Notes: generated from the letters alone by a model not told the origin. 64,000 bases of DNA from Mycobacterium sp. Aquia_216 (GCF_026723865.1 NZ_CP113529.1:4340001-4404000); one strand, 5' to 3'; positions 45,469 to 55,486 are shown, counted from the first letter of the stretch. Numbers and translations: made by a program.

Positions 45469-46835
45469 GACGGCGGCCCCGTCGGGAGCATCAGGTTCTG
45501 TAGCACCTGGATCGAGCTCATTCCGGCGCTCGGGGGCGGCGGTGACTCGGGTGGTTGCGGCTGATCGGCAAGCCCGGGCGGCCCAGGAAGCGGCGGCGGC
45601 GGTGACTCGGGTGGTTGCGGAGCATCGGGCGGTGGCGGAGTTGCCGCGGGAGGCGGCGTGTAGCCGGGCCGTAGCCAGTCCTCGCTGTAGGTGATCTCAC
45701 CCGGCCGGGCTTGCGTGCCGACAAACGGGTTGATTCCCGCCGGAATGTAGTTGTAGATGCGGTTCTTGATGATCGGGTTGAGGTACTGCATGCACAGCTT
45801 CGAGACTCGCGCCAGGCGCGCTCGGGATGCTGCTTCGATTGAGCTGCAAATGAATTGCGGGATGTCGGCAAAGTTGTTCAACGCGATAATGCCCGACATC
45901 GCGCCCTGCGCCGGCTGGTAGATGTTCATGAAGTTCTGAAACACCGTCGGAGTTACATGCAGGATCTGCTTGATGTCACCACGGCTGTCGTTCAGCGCGG
46001 TCGTGATCGATCCCAGTCGGTCGAACGTGACACCTATTGCTTCCCGATTCTCGGCGAGAAAGTCGCGGACATCCACGAGCGCGCCGTCCAAGGCCTGCAA
46101 CGCATTGCCGACTTCGTTGGGGCTGTTGGTTAGCACGGTCGTGACGCTGGCCAAGTTTCGATTGAACGAGGCCAGTAGATCGCTGCTGGAGGACAGTGCG
46201 GACACCAGAAGCTGCAGATTACGCACCGTGCTGAAGATGTCGTCGGCGTGGTCACCGAGCGCCGAGATCGCTTGGGACAGCTTGATTACGGTATCGCGAG
46301 CGGTATCTCCCTGGCCGCGCAGGTTATCTGCGGCCGAGTTGACGAACTCGCCGACGGAGTTCACTCCGCCCGGACTGGTGGGCTGCAAGGCGTCGGTCAA
46401 CTTCTCTAGCTGCCTGCGGAAATCGTCCCATTCGACCGGCACCGCGGTGCGACTCAGCGGGATCGACGCGCCGGGGCTCAATTTGGGGCCGCCCGAGTAC
46501 GCCGGGACGAGTTGAATTGCCCGCGAGGTCACCAGCGACGGCGACAGGATCGCGGCGCGGGCATCGGCGGGAACCGCGTACTGCTTCTCCACCGAGAAGG
46601 TCACCTTGGAGCTGGCGGGCTGGGGCTCGATCTTGTCCACCACGCCGACTGCGACGCCGAGGATCCGAATCTCGTCACCGACGAACAGGCCGTTCGCCTC
46701 CGTGAAATACGCCGAGTAGGTGTTCTTTTCGACGTCTTTCCACAGCTTCTTGCCGACTAGAAACGACGCCACGGCCAGCGTCAGCACTAAGCTGATCGCC
46801 GTTGCTTTTCGAAGGGTGTCTCGACTCTTGTTCAT
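45465..46835 (-). CDS. Mce-family protein MceD
   Basis: The 456-residue protein has an N-terminal helix (AISLVLTLAVASFLVGKKLW), an MCE domain (TEANGLFVGDEIRILGVAVG) and a Pro-rich C-terminal tail with repeats of PPPPLPGPPGLADQPQPPES style. ATG at 46835 is supported by its ATGA overlap with mceC. Confidence 0.85.
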   Translation of the reverse strand: MNKSRDTLRKATAISLVLTLAVASFLVGKKLWKDVEKNTYSAYFTEANGLFVGDEIRILGVAVGVVDKIEPQPASSKVTFSVEKQYAVPADARAAILSPSLVTSRAIQLVPAYSGGPKLSPGASIPLSRTAVPVEWDDFRRQLEKLTDALQPTSPGGVNSVGEFVNSAADNLRGQGDTARDTVIKLSQAISALGDHADDIFSTVRNLQLLVSALSSSSDLLASFNRNLASVTTVLTNSPNEVGNALQALDGALVDVRDFLAENREAIGVTFDRLGSITTALNDSRGDIKQILHVTPTVFQNFMNIYQPAQGAMSGIIALNNFADIPQFICSSIEAASRARLARVSKLCMQYLNPIIKNRIYNYIPAGINPFVGTQARPGEITYSEDWLRPGYTPPPAATPPPPDAPQPPESPPPPLPGPPGLADQPQPPESPPPPSAGMSSIQVLQNLMLPTGPPS

Positions 46836-48016
46836 GGTCCGTCGAACTCGTGGGGCGAGGGCGGCGGGATGGTTCGTATCGGTGGCGTCGAGGGCGGCGG
46901 TGAGGGCGGCTGCGACCACAGCGGGACCGGTGCGTTCTCCGGCGGCACGGGTGGCGTTCCCGTCGGCGGGTCCACCACCTCCGAGGGCAGCCCTTGGTTG
47001 GGATCCAGGAACCGGTCGTACATGTCCGCGTCCAGCACCGGCCCCCCGATTTGGCCGGGGATCAAGTTCGCCACGTACGCCTTGAAAAATGGCCCGGAAC
47101 CCAACACTTCGCCGAACGACATCGCATAGCGTTTGAACTTGGGCAGGGTCCGCTGAATATCTTCCTTGCGGTTGTCCAGAATCTCGAGCACGCCGTTGAG
47201 CTTGTCCAGCGCGGGCTTGAGTTGGCTTCTGTTGTCGTTGACCAGCCCGGAAATCTGATGCGAGACCGCGGTGAGGTTGTTCATCAGTGCGTCCAGGGAA
47301 TCGCGCTCGTCCAGTAGTGCGGCAAGCAGTGCGTTGGAGTTGGACACCAGGCCGGCGATCTGCTGGCTGCGCTTGCCCAGCACCGCCGATACCTTATTGG
47401 CGTTGCCCAGCAGGCTGCGCAGCTGGGTGTCACGTCCATTGAGGGTGTCCGAGAACCGGGCCACACCCTCCAAAGCGGGCCTCAGGCTCGGCGGTGTCTC
47501 CTTGAATGTGTTCGCCAATGTCGTTAGGGCTGAGGATAATTGGGCGGTATCGAGGCCGCTGATCGTGGTGGTCAGATCACCCAGCGCGTCGGGAAGGTCA
47601 TAAGGTGAGTGGGTACGCGCCAGCGGAATGGGGCCGGATAGCCGCCCATCACCGCGCGGCGTGAGCTCGAGCATCTTGGAGCCCAGGATTGTTTCCGTCT
47701 TGATCGCCGCCTCGGTGCGGTCGCCCAACTCGATGCCCTGGCGAACGGTGAAGCCGACCCGAACCTTGGTGCCCTCCAGCCGGATGTCGGAGACCCTGCC
47801 GACACCCATCCCCGAAACCCGCACCGTGCTACCGGGTTTGATGCCACCGGCCTCGGAAAAATACGCGGCGTAGTCATCGGTGTTCTTCACAAAGGGCAGT
47901 TTGTTGTACTGAAACGCGACAACGGTCACGCAGGTCAAGATCGCGGTGCCCATCAGTCCCAACATGACGGGGCTCCGACGGCCGAGCGGTTTGATCTTGG
48001 GCAGCTTCAACTTCAT
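46832..48016 (-). CDS. Mce-family protein MceC
   Basis: The 394-residue protein has a membrane anchor near residues 18-38, an MCE domain (AYFSEAGGIKPGSTVRVSGM), a helical middle domain and a Pro-rich tail. ATG at 48016 overlaps the mceB stop (ATGA). It is a tunnel subunit. Confidence 0.85.
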   Translation of the reverse strand: MKLKLPKIKPLGRRSPVMLGLMGTAILTCVTVVAFQYNKLPFVKNTDDYAAYFSEAGGIKPGSTVRVSGMGVGRVSDIRLEGTKVRVGFTVRQGIELGDRTEAAIKTETILGSKMLELTPRGDGRLSGPIPLARTHSPYDLPDALGDLTTTISGLDTAQLSSALTTLANTFKETPPSLRPALEGVARFSDTLNGRDTQLRSLLGNANKVSAVLGKRSQQIAGLVSNSNALLAALLDERDSLDALMNNLTAVSHQISGLVNDNRSQLKPALDKLNGVLEILDNRKEDIQRTLPKFKRYAMSFGEVLGSGPFFKAYVANLIPGQIGGPVLDADMYDRFLDPNQGLPSEVVDPPTGTPPVPPENAPVPLWSQPPSPPPSTPPIRTIPPPSPHEFDGP

Positions 48017-49041
48017 TGAGGCGTGCACCGCCCGCTGGGCTGGCCCAACAATTTGACGAAGATCGGGTTGCCCCCCTTGCCGTTGAGCTTGAGTAAGACC
48101 TCGCAGAAGTAGAAACCGAAGTAGTCGCCGGTCAGGCCTTGCCTGGACAGCACTTGATAGACGTTCGGGAGATCCTTGAGTAGTTTGTCGACATAGTCGC
48201 GGTCGGAGAGTATCTGCCCGGACATGCGGTCGGTCTCGTGCACCACATCCTTGATCGGCTGGCGGGCCTGGACAAGCAAATCGGTAACCGAGCCGGCGGC
48301 CGCGTTGATATAGGCCAGCCCCGTCGAGATGTCGTCCTTGCGCTGCGCCAAGCCCTCGACCAGCTGGGCCAGCTTGTCCAAGCCGTCGGAGAACTCGTGG
48401 TCGCGTGCGGCGAAGGTGTGCAGGACGGTGTTCAGGTTGGTGATCAGCTGGCCGATCAATTCACTGCGCCCGGCCAGCGTCGACGTGAGTAGCGAGGTCT
48501 GGGACAACACCGAGGCCAGGGTGCCGCCCTGTCCCTGGAAGATTCGCAACAGTTGACCGGACAGCGCGTTGACCTGATCGGGATCCAGCGCCCGGAACAA
48601 CGGGCGGAATCCCCCGATGAGTGCGTCGATGTCGAGGGCGGGCGACGTTCGTGCCAGCGGAATCGTCGCGCCCGGGGGCAGCCGGCGTGGGGGTCCAGGT
48701 CCATCTTCGAGCGCCAGATAACGGTCACCGATCAGGTTTTCGTACCGCACGACGGCCTTGGTGCCCTCCGTGAGGCGTATCCCCTTGTCAACCGCGAAGC
48801 CGACGGTGACCGTGCCATCGTGATGCAGGTCAAGATCGCCGACCTTGCCCACTTCCACCCCGGCGATGCGGACGAAGTTGCCGGACTTCAGACCGGAGAT
48901 GTTCGTGAAGACCGCTTGATAGTCGGTTCGGTCTTCGAAGCGCAACTGTCCGAACACGGCGACCAACGTAAAGGTAAAGAGCAGGCAGACAGCTGTGAAT
49001 ATGCCGACCCGCAGGATGATGCTGGAGAGCTTCCTTCTCAT
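48013..49041 (-). CDS. Mce-family protein MceB
   Basis: The 342-residue protein has the anchor ILRVGIFTAVCLLFTFTLVA and the MCE domain NISGLKSGNFVRIAGVEVG. It ends in a Cys-containing tail (GRCTPQ). ATG at 49041 overlaps the mceA stop, so the 44-residue upstream extension is rejected. Confidence 0.86.
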   Translation of the reverse strand: MRRKLSSIILRVGIFTAVCLLFTFTLVAVFGQLRFEDRTDYQAVFTNISGLKSGNFVRIAGVEVGKVGDLDLHHDGTVTVGFAVDKGIRLTEGTKAVVRYENLIGDRYLALEDGPGPPRRLPPGATIPLARTSPALDIDALIGGFRPLFRALDPDQVNALSGQLLRIFQGQGGTLASVLSQTSLLTSTLAGRSELIGQLITNLNTVLHTFAARDHEFSDGLDKLAQLVEGLAQRKDDISTGLAYINAAAGSVTDLLVQARQPIKDVVHETDRMSGQILSDRDYVDKLLKDLPNVYQVLSRQGLTGDYFGFYFCEVLLKLNGKGGNPIFVKLLGQPSGRCTPQ

Positions 49042-50306
49042 GGCGGCGGCTGACCCCCGCGCCAGAAGTAGCGTGGCGGTTCGGGAGCGTTCTTGGTAGT
49101 CGGGAACCAGTTGCCCCACCAAGGATTGCCCGCGGCCACGTTGCTGCGGATCTCGTTCGGGGCGGCCCCCCAACCGGTATCGGTAACTAGCTGGCGCACA
49201 GGGTAATTCGCGCTCGGGTCAGGCAGTGAACCGCAGCTGGGCTTACCACCCGGACCCCCCGTTGCATTGACTTTTGGAAGGTGTTTCGGGTAGCGGTACG
49301 GGTCGTCGCCGAATAGCAAGGCCGCGTCCATGATGAACGAGTAGCCGTTGCCACCAAGCATGTCCCTGCCACCGTGGTCGACGTACCATTGCGCACCCTG
49401 GAATAGGCAGGTATAGGTCGGCGAGTACTTGTTCAGCAGCGTCAACGTCGGGTCGAGAAGTTTCATCGACTGCACGATGTTGGGTTCGTTTCTGCCGATG
49501 ACGTTGATGCCGGTCTGGCTGAAGCCGATCGCCGACAACAGCAGCGAATCCAGCGATTGCTGGTTTTCGGTGAGGGTGGTGCTGGTGGTCGAGGCCGACT
49601 CGAGGATCGACAGGATGTCCTGCGCCGCATCCGAATAGATCGCCGTGGTCTTACCGAACAGACGCCAGTCCCGGTGGATCGTATCCATGCGCGGGTTGAC
49701 GGTGAGCAGAATGTTATTCGCGTCGGTGATCGACTGTCCGATCCGATCCCCCTTGCCGCGCACCGATTGTGCGAAAGCCGACAGAATCGAATTCAGCTTG
49801 GCCGGATCGAGCGCTTGGACCACGGACTGCAGATTCTGGAAGACCGTATTGACCTCGACGGTGACATTGCGTGAGTGCAGCACCGCGCCGGGCTTCAACG
49901 GCGTGTGGCTGGCCTGGTCCGGCACGATCAGGTCGACGTACTTGGACCCGAAGGCGGTGGTCGACTTGATCTCGGCTTCGAGGTTGCTCGGCAGATATTT
50001 GAATGGGCCCGGGTCCATCTTCAGTTGCAGCTGAGCCGCTTTCACATCGGTGCCGATCGACGCGACGGTGCCGACCGGCACACCGCGCAACTTCACCTTG
50101 GCGCCCGGTTCCATCACCAATCCGGCCCGGTCCGACACCAGCGTCAGCGGGACGAAGTCACCGAACTTGCCGGAGAACGCTCCGGCGGTCAGCACGATCA
50201 ACGCGGCGACAAGGATGAACAAGGTCGGCGCCCACCAGATCGGGTCAATCTTGCTGCTGCGGACTCTGTTTCGCCGTGCGGGTCCGCTTTCCCTGTGGTT
50301 GCTCAT
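49038..50306 (-). CDS. Mce-family protein MceA
   Basis: The 422-residue protein has the anchor APTLFILVAALIVLTAGAFS and the MCE domain RAGLVMEPGAKVKLRGVPVG. As the first Mce protein after the YrbE pair it is MceA. It starts 4 bp after the yrbEB stop. Confidence 0.86.
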   Translation of the reverse strand: MSNHRESGPARRNRVRSSKIDPIWWAPTLFILVAALIVLTAGAFSGKFGDFVPLTLVSDRAGLVMEPGAKVKLRGVPVGTVASIGTDVKAAQLQLKMDPGPFKYLPSNLEAEIKSTTAFGSKYVDLIVPDQASHTPLKPGAVLHSRNVTVEVNTVFQNLQSVVQALDPAKLNSILSAFAQSVRGKGDRIGQSITDANNILLTVNPRMDTIHRDWRLFGKTTAIYSDAAQDILSILESASTTSTTLTENQQSLDSLLLSAIGFSQTGINVIGRNEPNIVQSMKLLDPTLTLLNKYSPTYTCLFQGAQWYVDHGGRDMLGGNGYSFIMDAALLFGDDPYRYPKHLPKVNATGGPGGKPSCGSLPDPSANYPVRQLVTDTGWGAAPNEIRSNVAAGNPWWGNWFPTTKNAPEPPRYFWRGGQPPP

Positions 50307-50310
50307 AGGG

Positions 50311-51159
50311 CTACCCGGACAGGTTGAAGTTGCCGGACTGCCCGTAAACGGACAGCGAAATCATCAGGCACACAAACGCCGTGACGATCATCGATGACCG
50401 CACCGAACGACCGACAGCCTCCCCCACACCGGCGGGACCACCTGTCGCGGTAAAGCCGTAATAGGTGTGCACGACCATCACACCCGTCGCCATCGTGAGC
50501 GCCGACAAGAACGACCAGAGCAAGTCGTTGGGACGCAGGAAGGTGGAGAAGTAGTGCTCGTAGACGCCACGCGACTGGCCGTAAACGTATATGGTGAGGA
50601 ACTTCGCCGCGATGAACGACATCAGGACCGCGACGGCGTAAAGCGGGATCACGACCAGGACGCCGGCGATGATCCGGGTGGACGCCAGGTAGGTGATGGA
50701 CCGGATACCCATGACCTCCAGCGCGTCGATCTCCTCGTTGATGCGCATCGCGCCCAGCTGCGCCGTCGCGCCGGCACCGATCGTGGCCGCCAACGCCAAA
50801 CCGGCCGTGCAGGGCGCGATCATCCGAACGTTCAAGAATGCCGACAAAAAGCCGGTCATCGCCTCCACACCGATGTTGGACAACGTGTCGTATCCCTGCA
50901 CCGCGACCAGCGCGCCGGTCGTCAGCGTCAGAAACCCGATGATGCCGACCGTGCCGCCGATCACCGCCAGCGCTCCCGTGCCCATCCCCATCTCGGCGAT
51001 CAGGCGCAGCAATTCGTTCGGGTAGCGGCGTACCGCGTCCACGGTGGCAGCCAACGACTTTCCGTAGAACTCGGTCTGCTCACCCACCTTGCGGGTGGAA
51101 GCCACCAATTTCGGGCCAAGAGTGTCCAGCCACGATGGCCCGCGTGCGAGATCGGTCAT
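50311..51159 (-). CDS. YrbE-type permease B
   Basis: The 282-residue MlaE-family permease has about five helices and the signature TIGAGATAQLGAMRINEEID with a conserved Glu pair. It pairs with YrbEA to form the inner-membrane core of the Mce lipid importer; the ATPase (MceG) is encoded elsewhere. The ATG overlaps the yrbEA stop by 4 bp. Confidence 0.88.
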   Translation of the reverse strand: MTDLARGPSWLDTLGPKLVASTRKVGEQTEFYGKSLAATVDAVRRYPNELLRLIAEMGMGTGALAVIGGTVGIIGFLTLTTGALVAVQGYDTLSNIGVEAMTGFLSAFLNVRMIAPCTAGLALAATIGAGATAQLGAMRINEEIDALEVMGIRSITYLASTRIIAGVLVVIPLYAVAVLMSFIAAKFLTIYVYGQSRGVYEHYFSTFLRPNDLLWSFLSALTMATGVMVVHTYYGFTATGGPAGVGEAVGRSVRSSMIVTAFVCLMISLSVYGQSGNFNLSG

Positions 51160-51923
51160 TTGGCAGTCACTTTCACTCCGAGCGCGGTCGTCACGATGTT
51201 GATGAAGAATAAGGCCATGAAGGAGAACACCACAGTCTCGTTCACCGCGTTACCGACGCCGGTGGGCCCACCGCCCACCGACAAGCCCTTGTAACAGGCG
51301 ATTAAGCCCGCGGACAACCCGAACATCGTCGCCTTAATCAGCGAGATCACAACCTGCGGAAGACCGGTGACGAGCGTCATGCCCGCGATGAAGGCGCCGG
51401 GCGTGACGTGCTGGACGAAGACCACGAAGATGTAGCTGCCGGTCAATCCGGTGACCGCGACCACCGAATAGAGCAGAACCGCGACGAAGGTGGCGGCAAT
51501 GATGCGTGGAACCACCAGTGCCTGAATCGGATTGACGCCGATCACTTTCATCGCGTCGATTTCCTCGCGAATGGTGCGCGCGCCCAGATCGGCGCACATG
51601 GCGGTCGACCCGGCACCCGAAACGACCATCGCCGTGACAACCGGCCCGACCTGGGTCACCGACGCCAGCCCCGCACCGGCACCGGAAAGGTCCCCGGCGC
51701 CGATCTCGACGAGCAGGATGTTGAGCACGAATACGATGAGCACCGTGTACGGAATCGACAACATGATGGTCGGAAAGATCGACACCCGGGCGACGAACCA
51801 AATCTGCTCGAGAATCTCGCGCCAGGCCCACGGCTTGCGCAGCGCAGTCACCAATGCCTCGGCGCTGAGGAGGAAGAATTCCCCCAGCGCATTCATCGGC
51901 TTCGCTACCGCAGACCCGTTCAT
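51156..51923 (-). CDS. YrbE-type permease A
   Basis: The 255-residue MlaE-family permease has the signature GAGSTAMCADLGARTIREEI. It is the first gene of the mce operon. ATG at 51923 (AGG upstream) is preferred; a frame from TTG 52001 would add 26 residues of non-homologous sequence. The mce promoter must lie in the 640-bp gap upstream. Confidence 0.82.
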   Translation of the reverse strand: MNGSAVAKPMNALGEFFLLSAEALVTALRKPWAWREILEQIWFVARVSIFPTIMLSIPYTVLIVFVLNILLVEIGAGDLSGAGAGLASVTQVGPVVTAMVVSGAGSTAMCADLGARTIREEIDAMKVIGVNPIQALVVPRIIAATFVAVLLYSVVAVTGLTGSYIFVVFVQHVTPGAFIAGMTLVTGLPQVVISLIKATMFGLSAGLIACYKGLSVGGGPTGVGNAVNETVVFSFMALFFINIVTTALGVKVTAK

Positions 51924-52001
51924 AGAACCTGCCCAGACCAGCGACGGCCCAATCGGTTCATGCGGTCCCCCAATTTCGAGATTATTTTGACGCGTGAGCA
52001 A

Positions 52002-52644
52002 CTAGCTGGCCCATAACGGGTCAGCATCGTTCACATGTGGACCGCACCGTCTGTTTGCACACATAGAACATCGCCGCAATTTACGGGCAAACCGATGCCC
52101 GGCGTTAGGGTTGCAATCAACCAGAAAGTAATCTGGCCGATGCCCGAGGGTGTCCGGCCGACGATCACACCGAACTCGCTGGCGAAGCGGCATCCAGAGA
52201 CTGACTTGTTCCGCAGGGAGGGGCTCGACAGCGGCCCGGCCACCACTCGGCGAACCCTGGAATGGCGGAACTGTGGCGGCAGCAGAAATCGACTAACGAC
52301 CGTTCGCCAGCGTCGAGGCTAAAATTGCTGCGCGAATTTCTTTCCGCCATCTCGAAAACCCTCTTGAGGATTCGCGGCCGCCGTCGGACTCCGGTCTATT
52401 GCCGCCGCAGGTCACAATCGGCGACAAATGCAGCTCGAAGCAACAGTTTCGTTCAGACCGAGCGCAATTACCCGATCACAGCCGGATTTCTACCCCGGCT
52501 GCGTCGGGTGTGCGTTCTTGGCGACGAGTGTGCGGTGGGGGCGCCGACACGCCGACCGAGGCCGCCGCGGGCGGACACTCAAATCCCTGAGCGCACAGTC
52601 AAAGCCGTGACTGCCGACGCCAGCCGACGTTCGTTCGCCCCGCG
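52002..52644. other. Gene-free 640-bp region upstream of the mce operon
   Basis: No open frame here has family similarity or a convincing ribosome site. The region must hold the mce operon promoter and a terminator for the encapsulin cargo gene. Near 52622-52657 the motif AGCCGACGTTCG occurs twice, the second copy over the end of the cargo gene. A motif CGAGTGTGCGG near 52527 resembles the short repeats near 31550. Confidence 0.4.
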
Positions 52645-54576
52645 CTAGCCGACGTTCGCGCCGCCCTCGGCGATCCGGCGCACCGCCTTGAGGAACACGT
52701 CGATCTCTTCGAACGTGTTGTAGAAGGCGAACGACGGACGAACCGTGGCTTCCAGGCCGTACCGCCGCAGAATTGGCTGCGCGCAGTGATGTCCGGCCCG
52801 AACGGCAATCCCTTCGGCATTAAGCGCCTTGCCGACCTCGAGCGGCTCATGTCCGGCCAAGACAAAGGACAGCACGCTGGCCTTCTCGTCGGCGGTCCCG
52901 ACCAGGCGAACACCGGGGATGTCGGCCAGGCGCGGCGTCGCATAGTCCAGCAACGCATGCTCGTAGGCCGCAATCCGGTCGACGCCCACCCGCTCGACAT
53001 AGCGCAGCGCCTCCCCCAGGCCGACCGCGTCGGCGATGTTGCCGGTGCCGGCCTCGAATTTGTTCGGAAGCCCTTGGTAAAGAGAGCGTTCCAGCGTGAC
53101 GTCGGCGATCATGTTGCCACCGCCCTGCCACGGCGGCGTCTCGGCCAGCGCTTCCTCGGAGCCGTACAGCACACCAATTCCAGTGGGACCGTAGATCTTG
53201 TGTCCGGAGAACACGAAGAAGTCGACACCGAGTTCGGCAACGTCGATGGGCAGATGCGGAATCGACTGCGCGCCGTCGATCAGCACGCGCGCCCCGTAGC
53301 GATGACCCAACTGCACGATCTTCTCCACCGGCGTCACCGTGCCCAGCGCGTTCGACACCTGGGTCGCCGCCACCAACTTCGTCTTCGGGCCCAGCAGGTC
53401 CTCGAACTCCGACAGCAGCAGGTTGCCCGCCTCATCGACCGGTGCGACCTTCAAAATTGCACCGGTCCGCTGCGAAAGCAGTTGCCACGGAACGATATTG
53501 GCGTGGTGCTCCAGGTGGGTAATGACGATCTCGTCGCCCGGGCCCAAGTGCTTACCGCCCCACGCGTAGGCCACCAGGTTGATGGCTTCGGTGGTGCCGC
53601 GCACGAAAATGTTCTGTTCAGCCTTGGGAGCGCCGATGAACCGCCGTACCGTCTCGCGAGCCTCTTCGTACGCATCGGTGGCCCGCGCCGCCAATTCGTG
53701 CGCCGCCCGGTGAATGTTGGAGTTCTCGTGCGCGTAGAAGTACGACAGCCGGTCGATCACCGACTGCGGCTTCTGGGTAGTCGCGGCGTTGTCGAACCAG
53801 ATCAGCGGCTTTCCGTTGATCGTCTCCTTCAGGATCGGAAAGTCTTCCCGGACCGCGTTGACGTCGAACACCTCGTGGTCGTCCGGCAACTGCGGCACCG
53901 GTCCGGCTTCCGTGACCGGTGAGGTCAGGAAGTGATAGGTGTACTCGTTATCGGCCGGCGCGTTCAGCGCCTCCGGCGCAGCGGGCACCGCGTCGGACCA
54001 GCCCACGTCGACCACCGACGGCGCATCGGGCAGCCACCCGATTCCCGAGTACGGCGCCGACCCCCGCGGTGCCACCGGAGCGCTCGGTGGCGCTGCGGCA
54101 TTCGAAGCACCGGCCAGCACGCCGGGCACCGTCGGAACGATGCCCGCACTGGGGACCTCGAACGCACTGAAATCAGCCGGCGGCAAGTACGGGTCGGCGA
54201 CGCTGCCGACCGCGTGTGCGCCCGAAGGCGCTGCCGTCGTACCCGGCACGTTGCCGCGCGGGGCGACCGGCACCGCCTGCGGTGGCGGTTCGGGCTCCGG
54301 AGACGTCGGAGCCGGGACATAGATGTCGGTGATACCGAGTAGCGGAACCGGCGCCGAGTACAGATCGGCGCTGCCCGCTGCGGTCTGCCCGGCCGAGGTG
54401 GCCGCCGTCGTGTCCGGCACGCTCCCCCGCGGGGCGAGCGGCGCCGACTGCGGCGGGCTGTCGGGACCCGGGCGGATGCTGGCCGCGTACAACTGGCTGG
54501 CCAGCGCGGCGATCTCCGCGGCGCCCAGGGGCAGGTCGCTTTCGGCGTCTACCGACCGATACTCACTTGTACTCAT
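52645..54576 (-). CDS. Encapsulin cargo: cysteine desulfurase with long N-terminal targeting domain
   Basis: The 643-residue protein has a SufS-type desulfurase domain (about 235-643) with PLP Lys461 in FSGHKIYGPTG and the persulfide Cys599 in GHHCAQPIL. It removes sulfur from cysteine as persulfide. The first 230 residues are Pro/Ala-rich, predicted disordered, and carry three copies of an APRG motif. This matches the cargo of family 2A encapsulins, which enters the shell by such a tail. The gene overlaps the shell gene by 14 bp. Confidence 0.9.
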   Translation of the reverse strand: MSTSEYRSVDAESDLPLGAAEIAALASQLYAASIRPGPDSPPQSAPLAPRGSVPDTTAATSAGQTAAGSADLYSAPVPLLGITDIYVPAPTSPEPEPPPQAVPVAPRGNVPGTTAAPSGAHAVGSVADPYLPPADFSAFEVPSAGIVPTVPGVLAGASNAAAPPSAPVAPRGSAPYSGIGWLPDAPSVVDVGWSDAVPAAPEALNAPADNEYTYHFLTSPVTEAGPVPQLPDDHEVFDVNAVREDFPILKETINGKPLIWFDNAATTQKPQSVIDRLSYFYAHENSNIHRAAHELAARATDAYEEARETVRRFIGAPKAEQNIFVRGTTEAINLVAYAWGGKHLGPGDEIVITHLEHHANIVPWQLLSQRTGAILKVAPVDEAGNLLLSEFEDLLGPKTKLVAATQVSNALGTVTPVEKIVQLGHRYGARVLIDGAQSIPHLPIDVAELGVDFFVFSGHKIYGPTGIGVLYGSEEALAETPPWQGGGNMIADVTLERSLYQGLPNKFEAGTGNIADAVGLGEALRYVERVGVDRIAAYEHALLDYATPRLADIPGVRLVGTADEKASVLSFVLAGHEPLEVGKALNAEGIAVRAGHHCAQPILRRYGLEATVRPSFAFYNTFEEIDVFLKAVRRIAEGGANVG

Positions 54577-55486
54577 GGAACTGGTCCACAGCGACGTCTT
54601 CGAGCACGGCGAGCGCGTCGTCGGTGAGGACAGCCAAGGACGTGTACAGCGTCACCAGGTAGCGCGCGATCGCCGACTGGTTGATGCCGGTGAACCGCAC
54701 CGACAGACCCGGCGCCTGCTCCCCGACGAGGCCCGGCTGGAACAAGCCCACGACTCCTTGGCGCTCCTCGCCGGTGCGCACCAGGATGATCTTGGTCTTG
54801 CCGTCCTCGACCGGAACCTTGTCCGACGGGATCAACGGAATGCCGCGCCAGGTAATGAACTGCGCGCCGAACAGGCTGACGACGACGGGCGGCACGCCAC
54901 GGTAGGTGGCTTCACGACCGAAGGCGGCGATGCCCTGCGGGTGGGTCAGGAAGAAGCTCGGCGTCTTCCACACCCGAGTGATCAGCGCGTCCAGGTCGTC
55001 CGGCGTCGGAGCGCCACCCAGCGTCTGGATCGTCTGCTCCGGGGTCACCTGCGACAGCAACCCGTACTCCGGGCTGTTGATCAGTTCGAATTCCTGGCGC
55101 TCTTTGATCGTCTCGATGGTCAGCCGCAGCTGCTGGGTGACCTGGTCGTGTGGGCTGGAGTACAGGTCGGAGACCCGGGTGCTGACATCCAGCAGCGTGG
55201 AGATGTTGCGCAGGGTGTATTCGCGGGGGCTGGTCTCGTAGTCGACGAAGGTCTCCGCCAGCGGTGTGTCAAGGGCGGCGCCCTCTTGTGCCGTCACGGC
55301 AACCTGTTCGGGGTTGACCACCCGGTTCACCCGGTAGATACCGGCTTCGACCGGCACGAAGCTGAGCAGGTGCAGCAGCCAGCGGGGGGTTATCGTCGAA
55401 AGCTGCGGGACGGTCTTGGTCGCGTTCGCTAGCTGTCTGGCACCGAGATCCCCGAGAGCCTGAGACTCATTTTGAGCCGACGTCAT
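54563..55486 (-). CDS. Family 2A encapsulin shell protein (SrpI/MMP-I type)
   Basis: The 307-residue protein matches the HK97-fold shell known as major membrane protein I in M. leprae and SrpI in cyanobacteria. It has VTAQEGAALDTPLAETFVDY near the N-terminus, LYSSPHDQVTQQLRLTIETI in the long helix and a C-terminal ALAVLEDVAVDQFHEYK. It assembles a roughly 25-nm nanocompartment around the desulfurase. It is first in the two-gene operon, with AAGGA before ATG 55486, and is divergent from the cysteine-leader operon. Confidence 0.93.
   Translation of the reverse strand: MTSAQNESQALGDLGARQLANATKTVPQLSTITPRWLLHLLSFVPVEAGIYRVNRVVNPEQVAVTAQEGAALDTPLAETFVDYETSPREYTLRNISTLLDVSTRVSDLYSSPHDQVTQQLRLTIETIKERQEFELINSPEYGLLSQVTPEQTIQTLGGAPTPDDLDALITRVWKTPSFFLTHPQGIAAFGREATYRGVPPVVVSLFGAQFITWRGIPLIPSDKVPVEDGKTKIILVRTGEERQGVVGLFQPGLVGEQAPGLSVRFTGINQSAIARYLVTLYTSLAVLTDDALAVLEDVAVDQFHEYK

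Noticed and set aside
52786..53922. 378-residue frame antisense to the encapsulin cargo gene
   Set aside because: It is a shadow of the desulfurase domain, with no motif of its own.
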